DNA from: Stentor coeruleus
Taxonomy: Eukaryota > Ciliophora > Heterotrichea > Heterotrichida > Stentoridae
DNA: 30,531 nucleotides
Reading direction: 5' to 3'
Assembly (NCBI GenBank): GCA_001970955.1
Contig: MPUH01000890.1
Coordinates: 1 to 30,531 of the forward strand
A model generated the notes under the pieces. The model made no database searches and was not told the origin of the DNA. It saw nothing but the letters and a program-made list of their open reading frames with translations. Positions 1 through 9,028 of this stretch are shown in pieces. The position numbers and the translations under genes are program-made. Position 1 is the stretch's first letter; each line of letters begins with the position of its first letter.

Positions 1-715
1 GCTTATAACCACAATTTTTAGAACTGCATGGGTCTACCAAATTACCGTTATCATCATATCGGCAGAAATCTTCTTCAAAGGTAATAGGATCGCATCCATA
101 ATTGCATGAACATTCATAATCATCCCAAGAACACTCTGCATTGTAACACTCCCATTGGCATGAACCATTACCAACCCATTCTATTGGACAGCCAGGTGCA
201 CATGTTTTAACCGGACATACCCAATTGTCCCAATCACATTCAGGTTTATTGCAGCTTTCTTGACATACAGAATCTTCAAGATACTCTTTAAAACAACCTT
301 CAGCACAAGATCCGCATGCATAGTTATCATAAACACAATGATATGTTTTGCATACATCGTCACACTTGCCGTTTTTCAAAAGTTCTTCTGAACAGCCAGA
401 AGCACAATAGCCACAATCACCGAAATCCCATCCACAGAAGCCATTATTGCAATTTTGATCACATATTCCATCACCCAGACTCCAATAATTGCACCCGAAA
501 TACAAGCAATAGCTGTAGCAGTCAGATCCCATTAAAGGAGAATCTATGGATTTTGCTGCTGAATCCTGAGAGTCGTAATTACAAGAAGGTATCATACACA
601 TCCAATCGCATATGCCATCGCCTTGCCACTCTAATGGGCAATTTGATTCAGAGCATTCAAAAATACTAGAACTTTTAACTAGGCTCAATATAGCCAATGT
701 TACAACACTTAGCAT
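1..715 (-). CDS. Secreted cysteine-rich protein with LNR (Lin-12/Notch) repeats, partial
   Basis: An uninterrupted minus-strand frame starts at the ATG at 713-715 and runs off the window at base 1, so only the first ~238 residues are visible. Residues 1-17 or so (MLSVVTLAILSLVKSSS) look like a signal peptide. The rest is packed with cysteines. At least one unit is a textbook LNR: C-N-Y-W-S-L-G-D-G-I-C-D-x2-C-N-x3-C-x-W-D-F-G-D-C, and another begins WQGDGICDWMC near residue 30. LNR modules bind calcium and occur on extracellular proteins. Several C-x3-C / C-x4-C units follow with less canonical spacing. The protein is therefore probably secreted or a surface protein; whether a membrane anchor follows cannot be seen. 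Its function is unknown. Confidence 0.8.
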   Translation of the reverse strand, partial: MLSVVTLAILSLVKSSSIFECSESNCPLEWQGDGICDWMCMIPSCNYDSQDSAAKSIDSPLMGSDCYSYCLYFGCNYWSLGDGICDQNCNNGFCGWDFGDCGYCASGCSEELLKNGKCDDVCKTYHCVYDNYACGSCAEGCFKEYLEDSVCQESCNKPECDWDNWVCPVKTCAPGCPIEWVGNGSCQWECYNAECSWDDYECSCNYGCDPITFEEDFCRYDDNGNLVDPCSSKNCGYK

Positions 716-1415
716 TTATATATTTTTCAACCTGTACTATCTAGAATAGAATTTTAAGTACTAACTAAATAATCAAATTTTTGAAATCGTTTTTCTTTAG
801 TATATTTTCGTATACAAATTTAGAATGTTTTCATTTTTTTGAGATACTTTACAAAGTTTTACCTTTAGATAAGCATTTTTAAATTATCAAAGGAATTGTA
901 AATTCTATTAACTAAATTATTGAAAACTTTGGGATATTCTGTATGAATAAATTTGATGATTAAGCTTTTTGAAGGGATTCTAGTAAATCATTTGTTGATT
1001 TCTTATTTATTATAAACTTTGAGAGTCATAATGTGTTCTTTTATTTAAATCTTTTGGTAATATTTTTATTATTCATTTGCTGGATAAAGGTATGTTTTTT
1101 TTTGAAGAGATGTGCATAAGACTTATAGTTTATATTACTTGGTATTTGGGTAAGACATTATAATTTAAACTAAACTAAATTGACTAAAGATATGATATAC
1201 CATTTTATATGAGCTTTTATGATACCCTGCCAATATTAAACTAAACTATCATATTTATTATCATCTAGCATTATGCTAAAAAAATACAGTTTAGTTGTCA
1301 TAGCTGATATTACTATATAAAATCCTTAATAATGTTTATCTTTCTCAAATAAAAAGATCAATTTAAGCACAAACTTAGAAATTTATAATCGACATGATAA
1401 AAAATTAAATTTAGT
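716..1415. other. Intergenic AT-rich stretch between two divergently read 3'/5' ends
   Basis: About 700 bases with no supportable gene. It holds the upstream region of the LNR gene and the downstream region of the 1416-2786 gene. A short word, TAAACTAAACT, occurs near 1165 and 1237, and its partial complement AGTTTAGTT near 1286; this is too weak to name an element. No RNA gene was recognised. Confidence 0.5.
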
Positions 1416-2786
1416 CTAATTTATGTTTTCAAGAAGAAAGCGAATATTTTTCATAACAATCTCATGCTCATTTTCATTTAGAAACCCACACATTTCTATT
1501 GCATTTTTTATAACTATCCAAGTTGATAGTGACATGCCTGTATGATATTTCTCTTTTCTTGAGTAGTACTCAAATATGTAAAACAAAGCAGTTGATGATA
1601 TCGCAGCAATTTCTTGCAATTCCAATACAACTTCATTTTCCTCAATAAATTCATTATTTCTTGCTTTATGTCTTAATCTATCCATCATGCAATGCACTCT
1701 TTTTTTAACATTTTCTAATATTTCTAAGTTTTCCTTTTTAAAATAATGATAGTCTTCATACAATCTATCATAAAAATTTTTCTCATTTCTTGGATAATCG
1801 CATTCATAAGCATGTCCACGCCTAAAAAAATTATTAAAACCTCTTCTACTATTATATCTTTGTCTTGGCCTTTGAATATAGAATCCTCTATTTCTTCTAT
1901 TATATCTAGTATTTCTCTCATTTGATTCAGCATAAGAATTTTGTTTCTCATAAGAATTTTGTTTCTCATAAGAATTTTGAAAAATCTGATGATTTGGGTT
2001 TTTATCATATTTAGTGCATATTTCTTCATACATGTATTCTAATCTTGTTTTTTGATTTTTACTAAAATTCGGCATGTAAGTTTCTATAATTTCCTCTATA
2101 TAAATAATATCGTCTTTAACTAGCTTGCTGCTTTTGATTTCAGTTTGGAAAATAACATATACAAGAATACTTAGAGGGTCAGATGGGTTGAGTCTGTTTG
2201 CATTTACAATTTCGTATCCTTTTTCAATAACTCCTAAGACTTCTTGAACAGATTCTTGTTTCCAGTTTTCTATGGTGGATAAATCAGAATCACTAAGTTT
2301 GAAAAGCGAGCTTTCTATATTAAACATTTTTTGGAAGTTAAGCCCCGCTCTTACTAGAATACAAAGGTCTTCGTTTACTGCGAATTTTTTAACAATAGTA
2401 AAAAAGCAGTCTTTATATTCAATAGAAATTAAATCAAGCAAGGCAGGAATATTTTCTGACATGGTTAAAAGTTCATTACTTAATGTAGTAAATTCATTAA
2501 TTGTTTTTTTCCCTATATTCTTTAAATTCTGTAATGATTCATCTAGTTTCTCAACATACAATTTATTAGCTTTGAGAAGTTTTAAAAGAATTACCCCACG
2601 CGTAGCTTTATCGATCATTTTTTCCATAAAAAGAATCCAGAGTAGTTCTAAGCTAATATCAATAGTTTGCATGCATGCTACAAAACACCCAAGAGCTAAA
2701 GGATCTTCAATTATAGATCTAATGTTACTTTGATTGATAACAGGCTTGTCTTTAAGTATTATATTTTCTATAAACGAACCTGACAT
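1416..2786 (-). CDS. Unrecognised 456-aa protein with an Arg/Gly/Tyr-rich low-complexity segment
   Basis: Long intact minus-strand frame from ATG at 2784-2786 to the stop at 1416. I do not recognise the family. The first ~260 residues look alpha-helical, with many Leu/Ile/Glu/Lys. Next comes a short tandem repeat, QNSYEK repeated 2.5 times (bases 1931-1979, unit 18 nt). A basic Arg/Asn/Gly/Tyr-rich stretch of ~50 residues follows (RRNRGF, RPRQRYNSRRGF, FFRRGHAY), and then a helical C-terminal ~110 residues. RG/RGF-rich stretches are common in RNA-binding proteins, so an RNA-related role is possible, but that is inference. No signal peptide or membrane segment is obvious. The length and absence of stops make a real gene likely. 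Confidence 0.7.
   Translation of the reverse strand: MSGSFIENIILKDKPVINQSNIRSIIEDPLALGCFVACMQTIDISLELLWILFMEKMIDKATRGVILLKLLKANKLYVEKLDESLQNLKNIGKKTINEFTTLSNELLTMSENIPALLDLISIEYKDCFFTIVKKFAVNEDLCILVRAGLNFQKMFNIESSLFKLSDSDLSTIENWKQESVQEVLGVIEKGYEIVNANRLNPSDPLSILVYVIFQTEIKSSKLVKDDIIYIEEIIETYMPNFSKNQKTRLEYMYEEICTKYDKNPNHQIFQNSYEKQNSYEKQNSYAESNERNTRYNRRNRGFYIQRPRQRYNSRRGFNNFFRRGHAYECDYPRNEKNFYDRLYEDYHYFKKENLEILENVKKRVHCMMDRLRHKARNNEFIEENEVVLELQEIAAISSTALFYIFEYYSRKEKYHTGMSLSTWIVIKNAIEMCGFLNENEHEIVMKNIRFLLENIN
1931..1979 (-). repeat. 18-nt in-frame tandem repeat encoding QNSYEK
   Basis: The unit CATAAGAATTTTGTTTCT is present twice in full and once in part (13 nt), without mismatches. It lies in frame inside the orphan gene, so slippage would change the protein by six-residue steps. 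Confidence 0.9.
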
Positions 2787-4138
2787 TTATTATAGGAAAA
2801 TATGCAATGATTTTGTATAGTATAATTAGAATAAAATATATAATCAGGAAAGATGATGAGTGAGCTAATAAATCATTTATAAATCAATAAATACAGTAGA
2901 ACTTGCCTGTAGTGGGCACCTTCGGGACCAAGAATTTGCCCACTTTACAAGGTTTCCCGCTTTATCAAAATACCTTACAACATAGCTACTCTAATTTAGG
3001 CTAAATATGGATCTAAAGTAGTTTGCTTCAATTTAACTATTTTGATATCAAAATTTTACTGAAATAACCTCACTTTAAAGTGTGATCTATTTCTAAATAT
3101 TCTGCAGGCTATATATTAAATTGTGGATTTACTTATTTGGTTAATTAAATTACAGTTTCCAGCTCTTTAACATCATTATTGGTTATTAATACCTTTATAT
3201 AAATTGACGAAATTACTGTAATTTTTGTTGTTTATAAATTCTTTTTTCAAAATGGATTCCAGCATTTCAAACTCTAATTCCTTCTAAATTAACAAAAAAA
3301 TAATTTGTAATATTATGTTCTTTTAATAAGAGCAAACGTAATAAACTTAATCATATTAAATCTAAAAATAAAAGTTGATTCTTAATATACTATATAGTGA
3401 CAAATCATACAAATTTCATTCGAAGTTTATATCCCTAACGCTTACATTATATATAATGCTAATCATCATTTTTCCACTTAGTCTTAAAAATAGCTAAATA
3501 TACAAAATGCTCAATAGAACTAAGTGCAATTTCAAATTAGAGTATGATTCTTTAATACTCTAAAACCTCAATAATAATCTCTAAATTTTAAAGTCTTTCT
3601 AAATCCAAAATCAAAAAAACTTATGTAACTTTAAATCAAGGGATTTATAAGTGATGATATATTTATAAAATAATCCTTTTCGATAATTGCATTTCGCGAA
3701 CTTGTGTATGCATTCTATAGACCACAGAGTGATCTTATTTTGAAGGTTTTTTTATCAAAATGATTAGAACTATTCTTTATATTTTCCACATAGCTGAACC
3801 TATATTCTTAATAGCTACCACAGTATATAGAATTTGATATTTAAGTGTTTATACAAAGGGACTAATATAAGTAATAAGTTATTTTTGGAAATTGTGAAGC
3901 TACTCGTATTTGATGATTTCAAAAGTTAAAAACTGAATCTTGGTATATTTGAGACACTTTGATACTTTGCTTATTGGATGAACAAGCTTAAAATCTTTAA
4001 TATTCTCATGCATGCTTGAGTTGAATTTATAGTTTTTGAGAAATTGTCTAGTCATTTTATATTGCTTTGGTCTAAATAATATATAATGCCTTTAGAATAC
4101 TAATTAAAAATCATAATTTTTTATGATATAGTAAATAT
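2787..4138. other. Gene-free region with a pogo/Tigger-like terminal sequence
   Basis: About 1.35 kb without a supportable gene. At 2892-2960 it contains TA followed by CAGTAGAACTTGCC, a start typical of pogo/Tigger-type terminal inverted repeats, and an 8-bp inverted repeat AGTGGGCA/TGCCCACT (2911-2918 and 2937-2944). I found no matching opposite end. A 12-bp palindrome CACTTTAAAGTG lies at 3071-3082. The remainder is AT-rich with many stops in all frames. The last part should hold the promoter of the ankyrin gene. Confidence 0.45.
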
Positions 4139-4630
4139 ATGGGAATGTCCTGTTCCACTATAAAAAAATCTTCAATGGCATCAGAGCCAACCCCATCTTC
4201 TCAAGTCCCTTCTGAGTATTTCACATTCAATTCTCCTTTACCAACAATACATCAAATCCTTAAAGCGGCGTATATGGAAAGCCCATCTTTGATTATAGAG
4301 TTTTTTCATCAAGGCCTTGATCTTAATACTCCATTAAACACTACAGGATGGAGACTATTACATATAGCAAGCCAAACAGGGAATTTGGCTTTAGCAAGAT
4401 TTTTATTACAAAATAAAGCTGATGTTAATATTACTGAATACACTGAGAAATGGACTCCTCTTATGGTAGCTGTGTTTAATAATCAATTAGAAATAGTTAA
4501 ATTGTTGTCACAGAGCAATGCAGATGTTAACCTCACAGATAAAGATGGGAAATCAGCTCTTGGTCTTGCATTAGAGTATAATCGCACTGAGATTTTTAAC
4601 TTCCTTAATTCAAAAAAATTAAACTATTGA
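4139..4630 (+). CDS. Small ankyrin-repeat protein, possibly N-myristoylated
   Basis: Intact 163-codon frame from ATG 4139 to TGA 4628-4630. The N-terminus MGMSCS has Gly2 and Ser6, the pattern for N-myristoylation, with Cys5 as a possible palmitoylation site. Membrane attachment is thus plausible but inferred. From about residue 45 there are ankyrin repeats: TGWRLLHIASQTGNLALARF, then the WTPLMVAVFNNQLEIVKLL unit, then a last DGKSALGLALEYNRTEI unit. Ankyrin stacks bind other proteins; the partner is unknown. The initiator is the first ATG in the frame and an AT-rich leader precedes it. This is one of the genes showing that TGA is used as a stop here. Confidence 0.88.
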   Translation: MGMSCSTIKKSSMASEPTPSSQVPSEYFTFNSPLPTIHQILKAAYMESPSLIIEFFHQGLDLNTPLNTTGWRLLHIASQTGNLALARFLLQNKADVNITEYTEKWTPLMVAVFNNQLEIVKLLSQSNADVNLTDKDGKSALGLALEYNRTEIFNFLNSKKLNY

Positions 4631-4932
4631 GTAGATGAATGGGCTGTACAGTTGTGATAATATGGGAATTGATATGGAAAAAATCTATTGAATTAGATTT
4701 AGATAGTTTAGTGAGAATAGGGATAGTGTGTAAATAATATTTATTGTTATCTAGTAATAAAAATAATACTGATTTAATATATTAGTATTCTTTATAATAA
4801 CAGAAGCTTAGCTTATTTTATTATAGCTATGAAATAACTAGAATTTGTTAATGTAAATCCATTTTATAATTATTAAAAACTCTAATCCAAGCTCCCTTCA
4901 TTTATATAAAATAATTTTTTTAAAGATAATTA
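4631..4932. other. Intergenic region, nothing recognised
   Basis: About 300 AT-rich bases between the ankyrin gene and the remains of a minus-strand gene. No ORF, RNA gene or repeat was recognised. Confidence 0.5.
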
Positions 4933-5657
4933 CTACTTCTTAAACAGCACATTTTCAAGCCACTCATAAAACTATCATAAAAGTCATCAACAATTTCCCA
5001 AAGCTACTTATGCAAGCATCACTATCAGAAGTATGCTAAATACAGTAAAAATACTCGAAATTCTCAATCTACTACCCATCTAGTCATTCCTACAATTCAA
5101 TTCCTAATACAGATACAAATATTATCTCTAGTATTCATAAGTGATGACATCTGATAATAACTATTCAATATCTTTAATTTTGTGCTATCCGTGCTAAATC
5201 CACTAATTTCCAAAAGTCACTTTCTCCAAATCCTCAAACTTGCCCTGAAAAACCTCAAATAAGTCCATTTACTAGCAATATCGGTAAGTAATCCTCCACA
5301 GGAGCCCCACTATGCAGCAAGCTACAGTAATCATCCACAAATTCAAGTAATCATTATAAAGTCCACTCGCATATCTTTCAAATCCAACATATCCACAAGC
5401 CTCTTCAACTAGATCTATCATATAAATTTGATTGAACTTCATATTCTTATCAATAAACTTGTTTAGCCTAGTAAAGCATTCCTTATATGATAGCCATGAT
5501 GAATCTGAACTATTCTCTAAGAAAAATCTCTGAAAAAAGTCAACATTGTAGATAAGTTCTCCAAGCTCATAAATTAAGTTCTGTTAATAATAATATACTC
5601 AGATTTTCATGTAAATTTCAGCAAGATCACAATAATTATCTAAATAAGAATCCAAAT
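4933..5657 (-). pseudogene. Decayed minus-strand protein gene of unknown family
   Basis: Reading the minus strand, several adjoining frames give protein-like sequence broken by stops and shifts. Examples are NLDSYLDNYCDLAEIYMKI, then after two stops ELGELIYNVDFFQRFFLE, SWLSYKECFTRLNKFIDKNM and LVEEACGYVGFERYASG. After a frame change come DDYCSLLHSGAPVEDYLPIL and later DACISSFGK, with FYEWLENVLFKK and a stop at 4933-4935. The composition (balanced residues, few simple runs) differs from random AT-rich DNA. No 15-nt intron restores the frame. I do not recognise the parent family. It begins just 21 bases beyond the FIP1 stop codon on the same strand. A translation of real DNA errors is possible, but there are too many breaks for sequencing errors alone. 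Confidence 0.55.
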
Positions 5658-5677
5658 TATTTATACACCTTTATATA

Positions 5678-6061
5678 TTAACGTCTAAGTTTCTTATTAT
5701 CATCATGCTTATAGTCTTTTCTCTTTACACGATCTCTGCTGTCTTGGTTGAGTTCTTGGGATTTCAAGTGTTCTTGTTGCGTTTGTTGCTCTTTCTCATA
5801 AATTTTTTGTTGTCTTAATGAGATCTGACGCATTAGAAAATTGTTCCATGTATCTTCGTTAAACCCAAAATTAAACCAGTCAGAGACATCTGCACCTGGA
5901 ATCATCCATGGTTTATCAGGGACATCTACGGATAAGGGTTTATAATCATCAACAACATAGTTAAAGATGGTTTTTTTGGACTCAATCCATTGTTCTAATA
6001 AGAAATCGTTGCATTCACCCCAGTATATTTTTAACTCTGTGTCTTCGTTGTCACTGTCCAT
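5678..6061 (-). CDS. FIP1: FIP1-like subunit of the mRNA cleavage/polyadenylation machinery
   Basis: 127-residue protein, ATG at 6059-6061. Residues 50-75 carry the Fip1 motif: K-P-W-x-x-P-G-A-D-x-S-D-W-F-N-F-G-F-N-E-D-T-W (Pro51, Trp52, Gly56-Asp58, Trp62-Asn64, Trp72). FIP1 tethers poly(A) polymerase to the CPSF complex and acts in the nucleus. The N-terminus is acidic (MDSDNEDTEL) and the C-terminus is charged with Lys/Arg/Asp (DSRDRVKRKDYKHDD), as in other FIP1 proteins. It is much shorter than animal FIP1L1 and lacks its long Pro- and Arg-rich tails. No intron is needed. The motif match is strong; the only uncertainty is whether the protein is complete in function at this size. Confidence 0.92.
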   Translation of the reverse strand: MDSDNEDTELKIYWGECNDFLLEQWIESKKTIFNYVVDDYKPLSVDVPDKPWMIPGADVSDWFNFGFNEDTWNNFLMRQISLRQQKIYEKEQQTQQEHLKSQELNQDSRDRVKRKDYKHDDNKKLRR

Positions 6062-6242
6062 TTTTTATCTTGATATAGGAGGGAAAGAACATCTTTTAGG
6101 TTTTAGCATGTGATTAAAGAAGATGATTTTGATTGGATTAGTTGGATTTGTCGTAAAATCGACATGGGCAAAGAAATATACAAGCTTCTATTTAATTTAT
6201 ACTTGCTCTAAAATCCTTCAAACGTGCATATTAAATTGAGTT
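6062..6242. other. Upstream region of the FIP1-like gene
   Basis: AT-rich sequence immediately 5' of the FIP1-like start. No further gene is visible before the duplicated, N-containing segment begins. Confidence 0.4.
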
Positions 6243-6626
6243 TTTCTTTTGGAGATATGAATAAAGGAAGTGGATGGATAAATTATTATTAAAGATTTTC
6301 AGGTTTAGNTTTCTTTTGGAGATATGAATAAAGGAAGTGGATGGATAAATTATTATTAAAGATTTTCAGGTTTAGTAGATTAAATTATTGATTTTGGATT
6401 TTTAGTATGTAGTTTTGAGATGAAGGTATTAGTATATAGTTTTAGGATGAAGATAATTGGGTTTATGATTGAGNGTAGATTAAATTATTGATTTTGGATT
6501 TTTAGTATGTAGTTTTGAGATGAAGGTATTAGTATATATTTTCANTTTGGATTTTTAGTATGTAGTTTTGAGATGAAGGTATTAGTATATAGTTTTAGGA
6601 TGAAGATAATTGGGTTTATGATTGAG
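6243..6626. repeat. Assembly-type duplications around three single Ns
   Basis: Single Ns stand at 6309, 6474 and 6545. 6243-6308 is repeated base for base at 6310-6375 (66 nt). The segment starting at 6375 (GTAGATTAAATTATTG) is repeated from 6475 to ~6540. 6393-6473 is repeated exactly at 6546-6626 (81 nt). Each repeat abuts an N, which is the mark of contig ends that overlap but were joined by a placeholder. The true locus is probably one copy of about 180 nt. Confidence 0.85.
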
Positions 6627-6634
6627 TATAATTT

Positions 6635-7090
6635 ACGGCAAGATAGGCTACTATCTTTTAATATCATTTGCGGTAAGATAAGGCACTATCTTTTTTAATA
6701 AGATAAGATAAAATACTACCTTCGCATGAAATATTTAAAACCCTCCCTTCTTGCATTAAGATAGGGTATAATCCCCTCTCTTATATCAAAATATATGCTA
6801 AATTATTCAATATGATACATAAGTTGATACCCTTTCCTACCACAGTAATATAAAATATGTTATACATAGTTGCTATATATACTATTTAATATATATTATA
6901 TAGAATATTGTACATTCTGTATAATAGTCAAATTATTAATCTTGTTAAGATGATGAAAGCTTTAGGATATACTAAATCAGTGATAATACCCTATCTTACC
7001 GCAAGAAGAGAGAAATTAAAGATATTTTATGAGAAAGGTAGTATCATATCTTACCATTTTAAAATAAAGTAATACCCTATCTTACCGCTA
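6635..7090. repeat. Foldback / MITE-like element built of inverted GCGGTAAGATAGGGTA motifs
   Basis: On the left the motif runs one way: CGGCAAGATAG at 6636, GCGGTAAGATA at 6670, AAGATAGGGTATAATC at 6758. On the right its complement appears: GATAATACCCTATCTTACCGC at 6982-7002 (one substitution in the 16-nt core relative to the 6758 copy), an imperfect copy near 7038-7055, and ATACCCTATCTTACCGC at 7072-7088. The centre is very AT-rich with no ORF. This arrangement suggests a non-autonomous foldback element or the two arms of an excised/retained element. No transposase is present and target-site duplication was not established. Confidence 0.6.
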
Positions 7091-7621
7091 AGTATATTAA
7101 TAAGTATTCCCCTCAAAGAATGATTTCAGGTGTTTTAGGGGTTTAGTAATTTAATGATGATAATTATGATTTTCATAAGATAGTTTATATTTTATTGCAT
7201 TTTATATGCATTTAAAAAATTTGCATACATTATCTTTTTGTAAATTAATCTTTATAGCTTAATAAAGTATAAATTAATTTTTTTGTTTTTTGCAAATCTG
7301 AGGAAAAACTTAATTATCATGCAGTAGTCTTTGTAAATATTCTAATGAAACTCTAATTATTATCAGTTATTCAATCATAATAATAAAAAGTTATATTTTT
7401 ATATTTAATTACTGTTTTTCTATTCTAGCATTTAGATTAAACCTCCTAACCTTCATTGTAATTTGATATTCAAAAATATCATTATTATTTACCTTAAAGA
7501 TTCTAAAATCCATTCATAAATAAAATTATTTTTACCCATTTGAAAATTTTGATCTACACCTTCCCTCACCAACTTCAAATAAATCCTAATTGCCATGCAT
7601 ATTTTCACTATACTTTAAAAA
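7091..7621. other. Intergenic AT-rich region, nothing recognised
   Basis: About 530 bases very rich in A/T with dense stops in all frames. No RNA gene or repeat recognised. Confidence 0.5.
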
Positions 7622-7900
7622 ATGAACGAAGTCCATGCTTTCCCTCAAATTACCAAAAGGAAATTCAACAAAAGCCTACCCCCGAAATCAAAAAGCAACA
7701 GTTCCTACAAAAACAGTTACATGCAGCATCTAACAAATCGAAAAAAATCAAAATCACCAATGCGTGATTCTCTAATATACAGCCATGTCTACTCAATCAA
7801 AAGATCAAAACTACCTCCTCTCCCAAAGCCTTCATCCATATCATTTTCTGACCCAATAATCCAAGAAAAGTACTTAGAAGTCAAATCATTACTCAAATAA
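7622..7900 (+). CDS. Possible small basic protein (92 aa), unrecognised
   Basis: ATG at 7622, TAA at 7898-7900, no breaks. The product is Lys/Ser/Pro-rich (RKKSKSPMRDS, KLPPLPKPSS) and resembles no family I know. An overlapping frame (7540-7767) is also open but starts without an ATG, so this one is preferred. The local GC and codon choice are less AT-extreme than the flanks, which mildly supports coding. No domain, signal peptide or membrane segment is visible. It could be a chance ORF. Confidence 0.4.
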   Translation: MNEVHAFPQITKRKFNKSLPPKSKSNSSYKNSYMQHLTNRKKSKSPMRDSLIYSHVYSIKRSKLPPLPKPSSISFSDPIIQEKYLEVKSLLK

Positions 7901-8019
7901 CTTTGCTATAAAAAAAATAACATAAATAAGCTTCTATAATATAAACTTCCGTACTTTAAGTCTTATTATCTAAGTTAAGCTACTAAAAAAGTCTCTGGTA
8001 AATGAGGCTATAAATAGGG

Positions 8020-8268
8020 ATGCAGAACGAAGATAAAAAAGTGGTCGATTTGTACATCCCAAGAAAGTGCTCTGCGACAAACAGGATTATTGGCCCGAGG
8101 GATTACTCAAGTGTTCAGATAAATATCGCTGATGTTGATGAAAATGGCCTTGCAACTAAGACTGTGCATAGCTTTTATATCTCTGGTGATGTTAGAAGAC
8201 AGGGAATGTCCGATGGTTGCCTTAACAGATTGTTCAAAGAAAAGGGCTTGCTGACTTTCTCTAACTAG
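8020..8268 (+). CDS. RPS21: Small ribosomal subunit protein eS21 (RPS21)
   Basis: 82-residue product, ATG 8020 to TAG 8266-8268. The N-terminal part is nearly invariant in the family: MQNEDKKVVDLYIPRKCSAT followed by NRIIGPRDYSSVQINIADVD. The later segment with GDVRRQGMSDGCLNRLFKEKG matches the family's Arg-x-Gln-Gly and Ala/Cys-Leu-x-Arg-Leu pattern. eS21 sits on the 40S subunit and is needed for maturation of small-subunit rRNA. The length equals the usual 80-87 residues, so the gene is complete and needs no intron. Immediately downstream lies a broken coding stretch that is not part of eS21. Confidence 0.97.
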   Translation: MQNEDKKVVDLYIPRKCSATNRIIGPRDYSSVQINIADVDENGLATKTVHSFYISGDVRRQGMSDGCLNRLFKEKGLLTFSN

Positions 8269-8290
8269 ACTAAAGCTAATAGTTTATACA

Positions 8291-8586
8291 TCTAAATATC
8301 GTCTTAGGAAATTGAATCAAGAGTGGATTATGTTCTGAGGATATTATGATATGAAAAAAGAATGAGAATATCATTTTAAATTCAATTTTAGTGTTAAGGG
8401 TGAATATGGGAAGTGCACTCTGAAGGTTTATCTAAGAGATAGAGAAGATGGAAGAAAAAATATCACATTGATGCACATATGGCAAATTATAGTTGAGATT
8501 TGGAAAATTTTAGATATGTTAATGATTTATATAAGAAATTAGGATGGTTGAAGAGTTCTTTGTGGGAGTTTTTTGATATGCTTTAG
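8291..8586 (+). pseudogene. Broken protein-coding stretch with in-frame TGA codons and one frameshift
   Basis: A frame opening at 8291 gives protein-like sequence: SKYRLRKLNQEWIMF, TGA (8336), GYYDMKKE, TGA (8363), EYHFKFNFSVKGEYGK and on to a run of A at 8455-8460. One missing A there would link it to KYHIDAHMANYS, TGA (8494), DLENFRYVNDLYKKLGWLKS and a TAG at 8584-8586. All three TGAs fall where Trp would fit. Other genes here use TGA as a stop, so decay is the simplest reading. The 'FSVKGEYGKCTLKVYL' pattern faintly recalls Tim21/Coa1-type proteins, but I would not name it so. Confidence 0.5.
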
Positions 8587-9028
8587 GCTTTTAGGGAATA
8601 ATATTTTGGCTGAGGCATTTTGCTTTAGGAAATAAGATGAAATTTTATATGAAAATATAAAAGCAATAGAAATTGAATATATGTATTTATATATTCTAGT
8701 TAGATATTAATTGTTTTAAATAAAGGGTCTTTGATTAGGGGTTATTTAATAGTTTAAGGGGAAAATAATATCATTTAAAATACAAATCATCCACGTTAAT
8801 TTATGCATATTTTATTTCATTAAAATTTGCTATAAAACTTAAATTTATAAGCAATGTTCTTAAAAAAATACATAAAATTTACAAAAACTCACTTTTAAGC
8901 TCTATTCTATTAAATCTAAATTTATCATCTCTGATTACTACACAAATAATCATTATAAATCACAATCTTTACAAATAATATCTTTTGAAACAACTTTTTC
9001 ATTTTCACAAATCCTCAAAAACTATATA
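8587..9028. other. Intergenic AT-rich region, nothing recognised
   Basis: About 440 bases between the broken ORF and the left end of the transposon. The final TA at 9027-9028 is the presumed target-site dinucleotide. Confidence 0.5.

Noticed and set aside
316..669. Plus-strand open frame over the LNR gene
   Set aside because: The minus strand of the same DNA encodes a signal peptide and canonical LNR repeats; this frame is His/Ser/Asn-rich antisense of it.
5570..5620. Possible intron (GTATATTATTATTAACAG on the minus strand) in the decayed gene
   Set aside because: It is 18 nt, not 15, and removing it leaves the TGA just before it in frame.
7540..7767. 75-codon plus-strand frame overlapping the 7622-7900 ORF
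   Set aside because: It lacks an ATG at its start and the other frame has one; neither is strong and both cannot be the main product.
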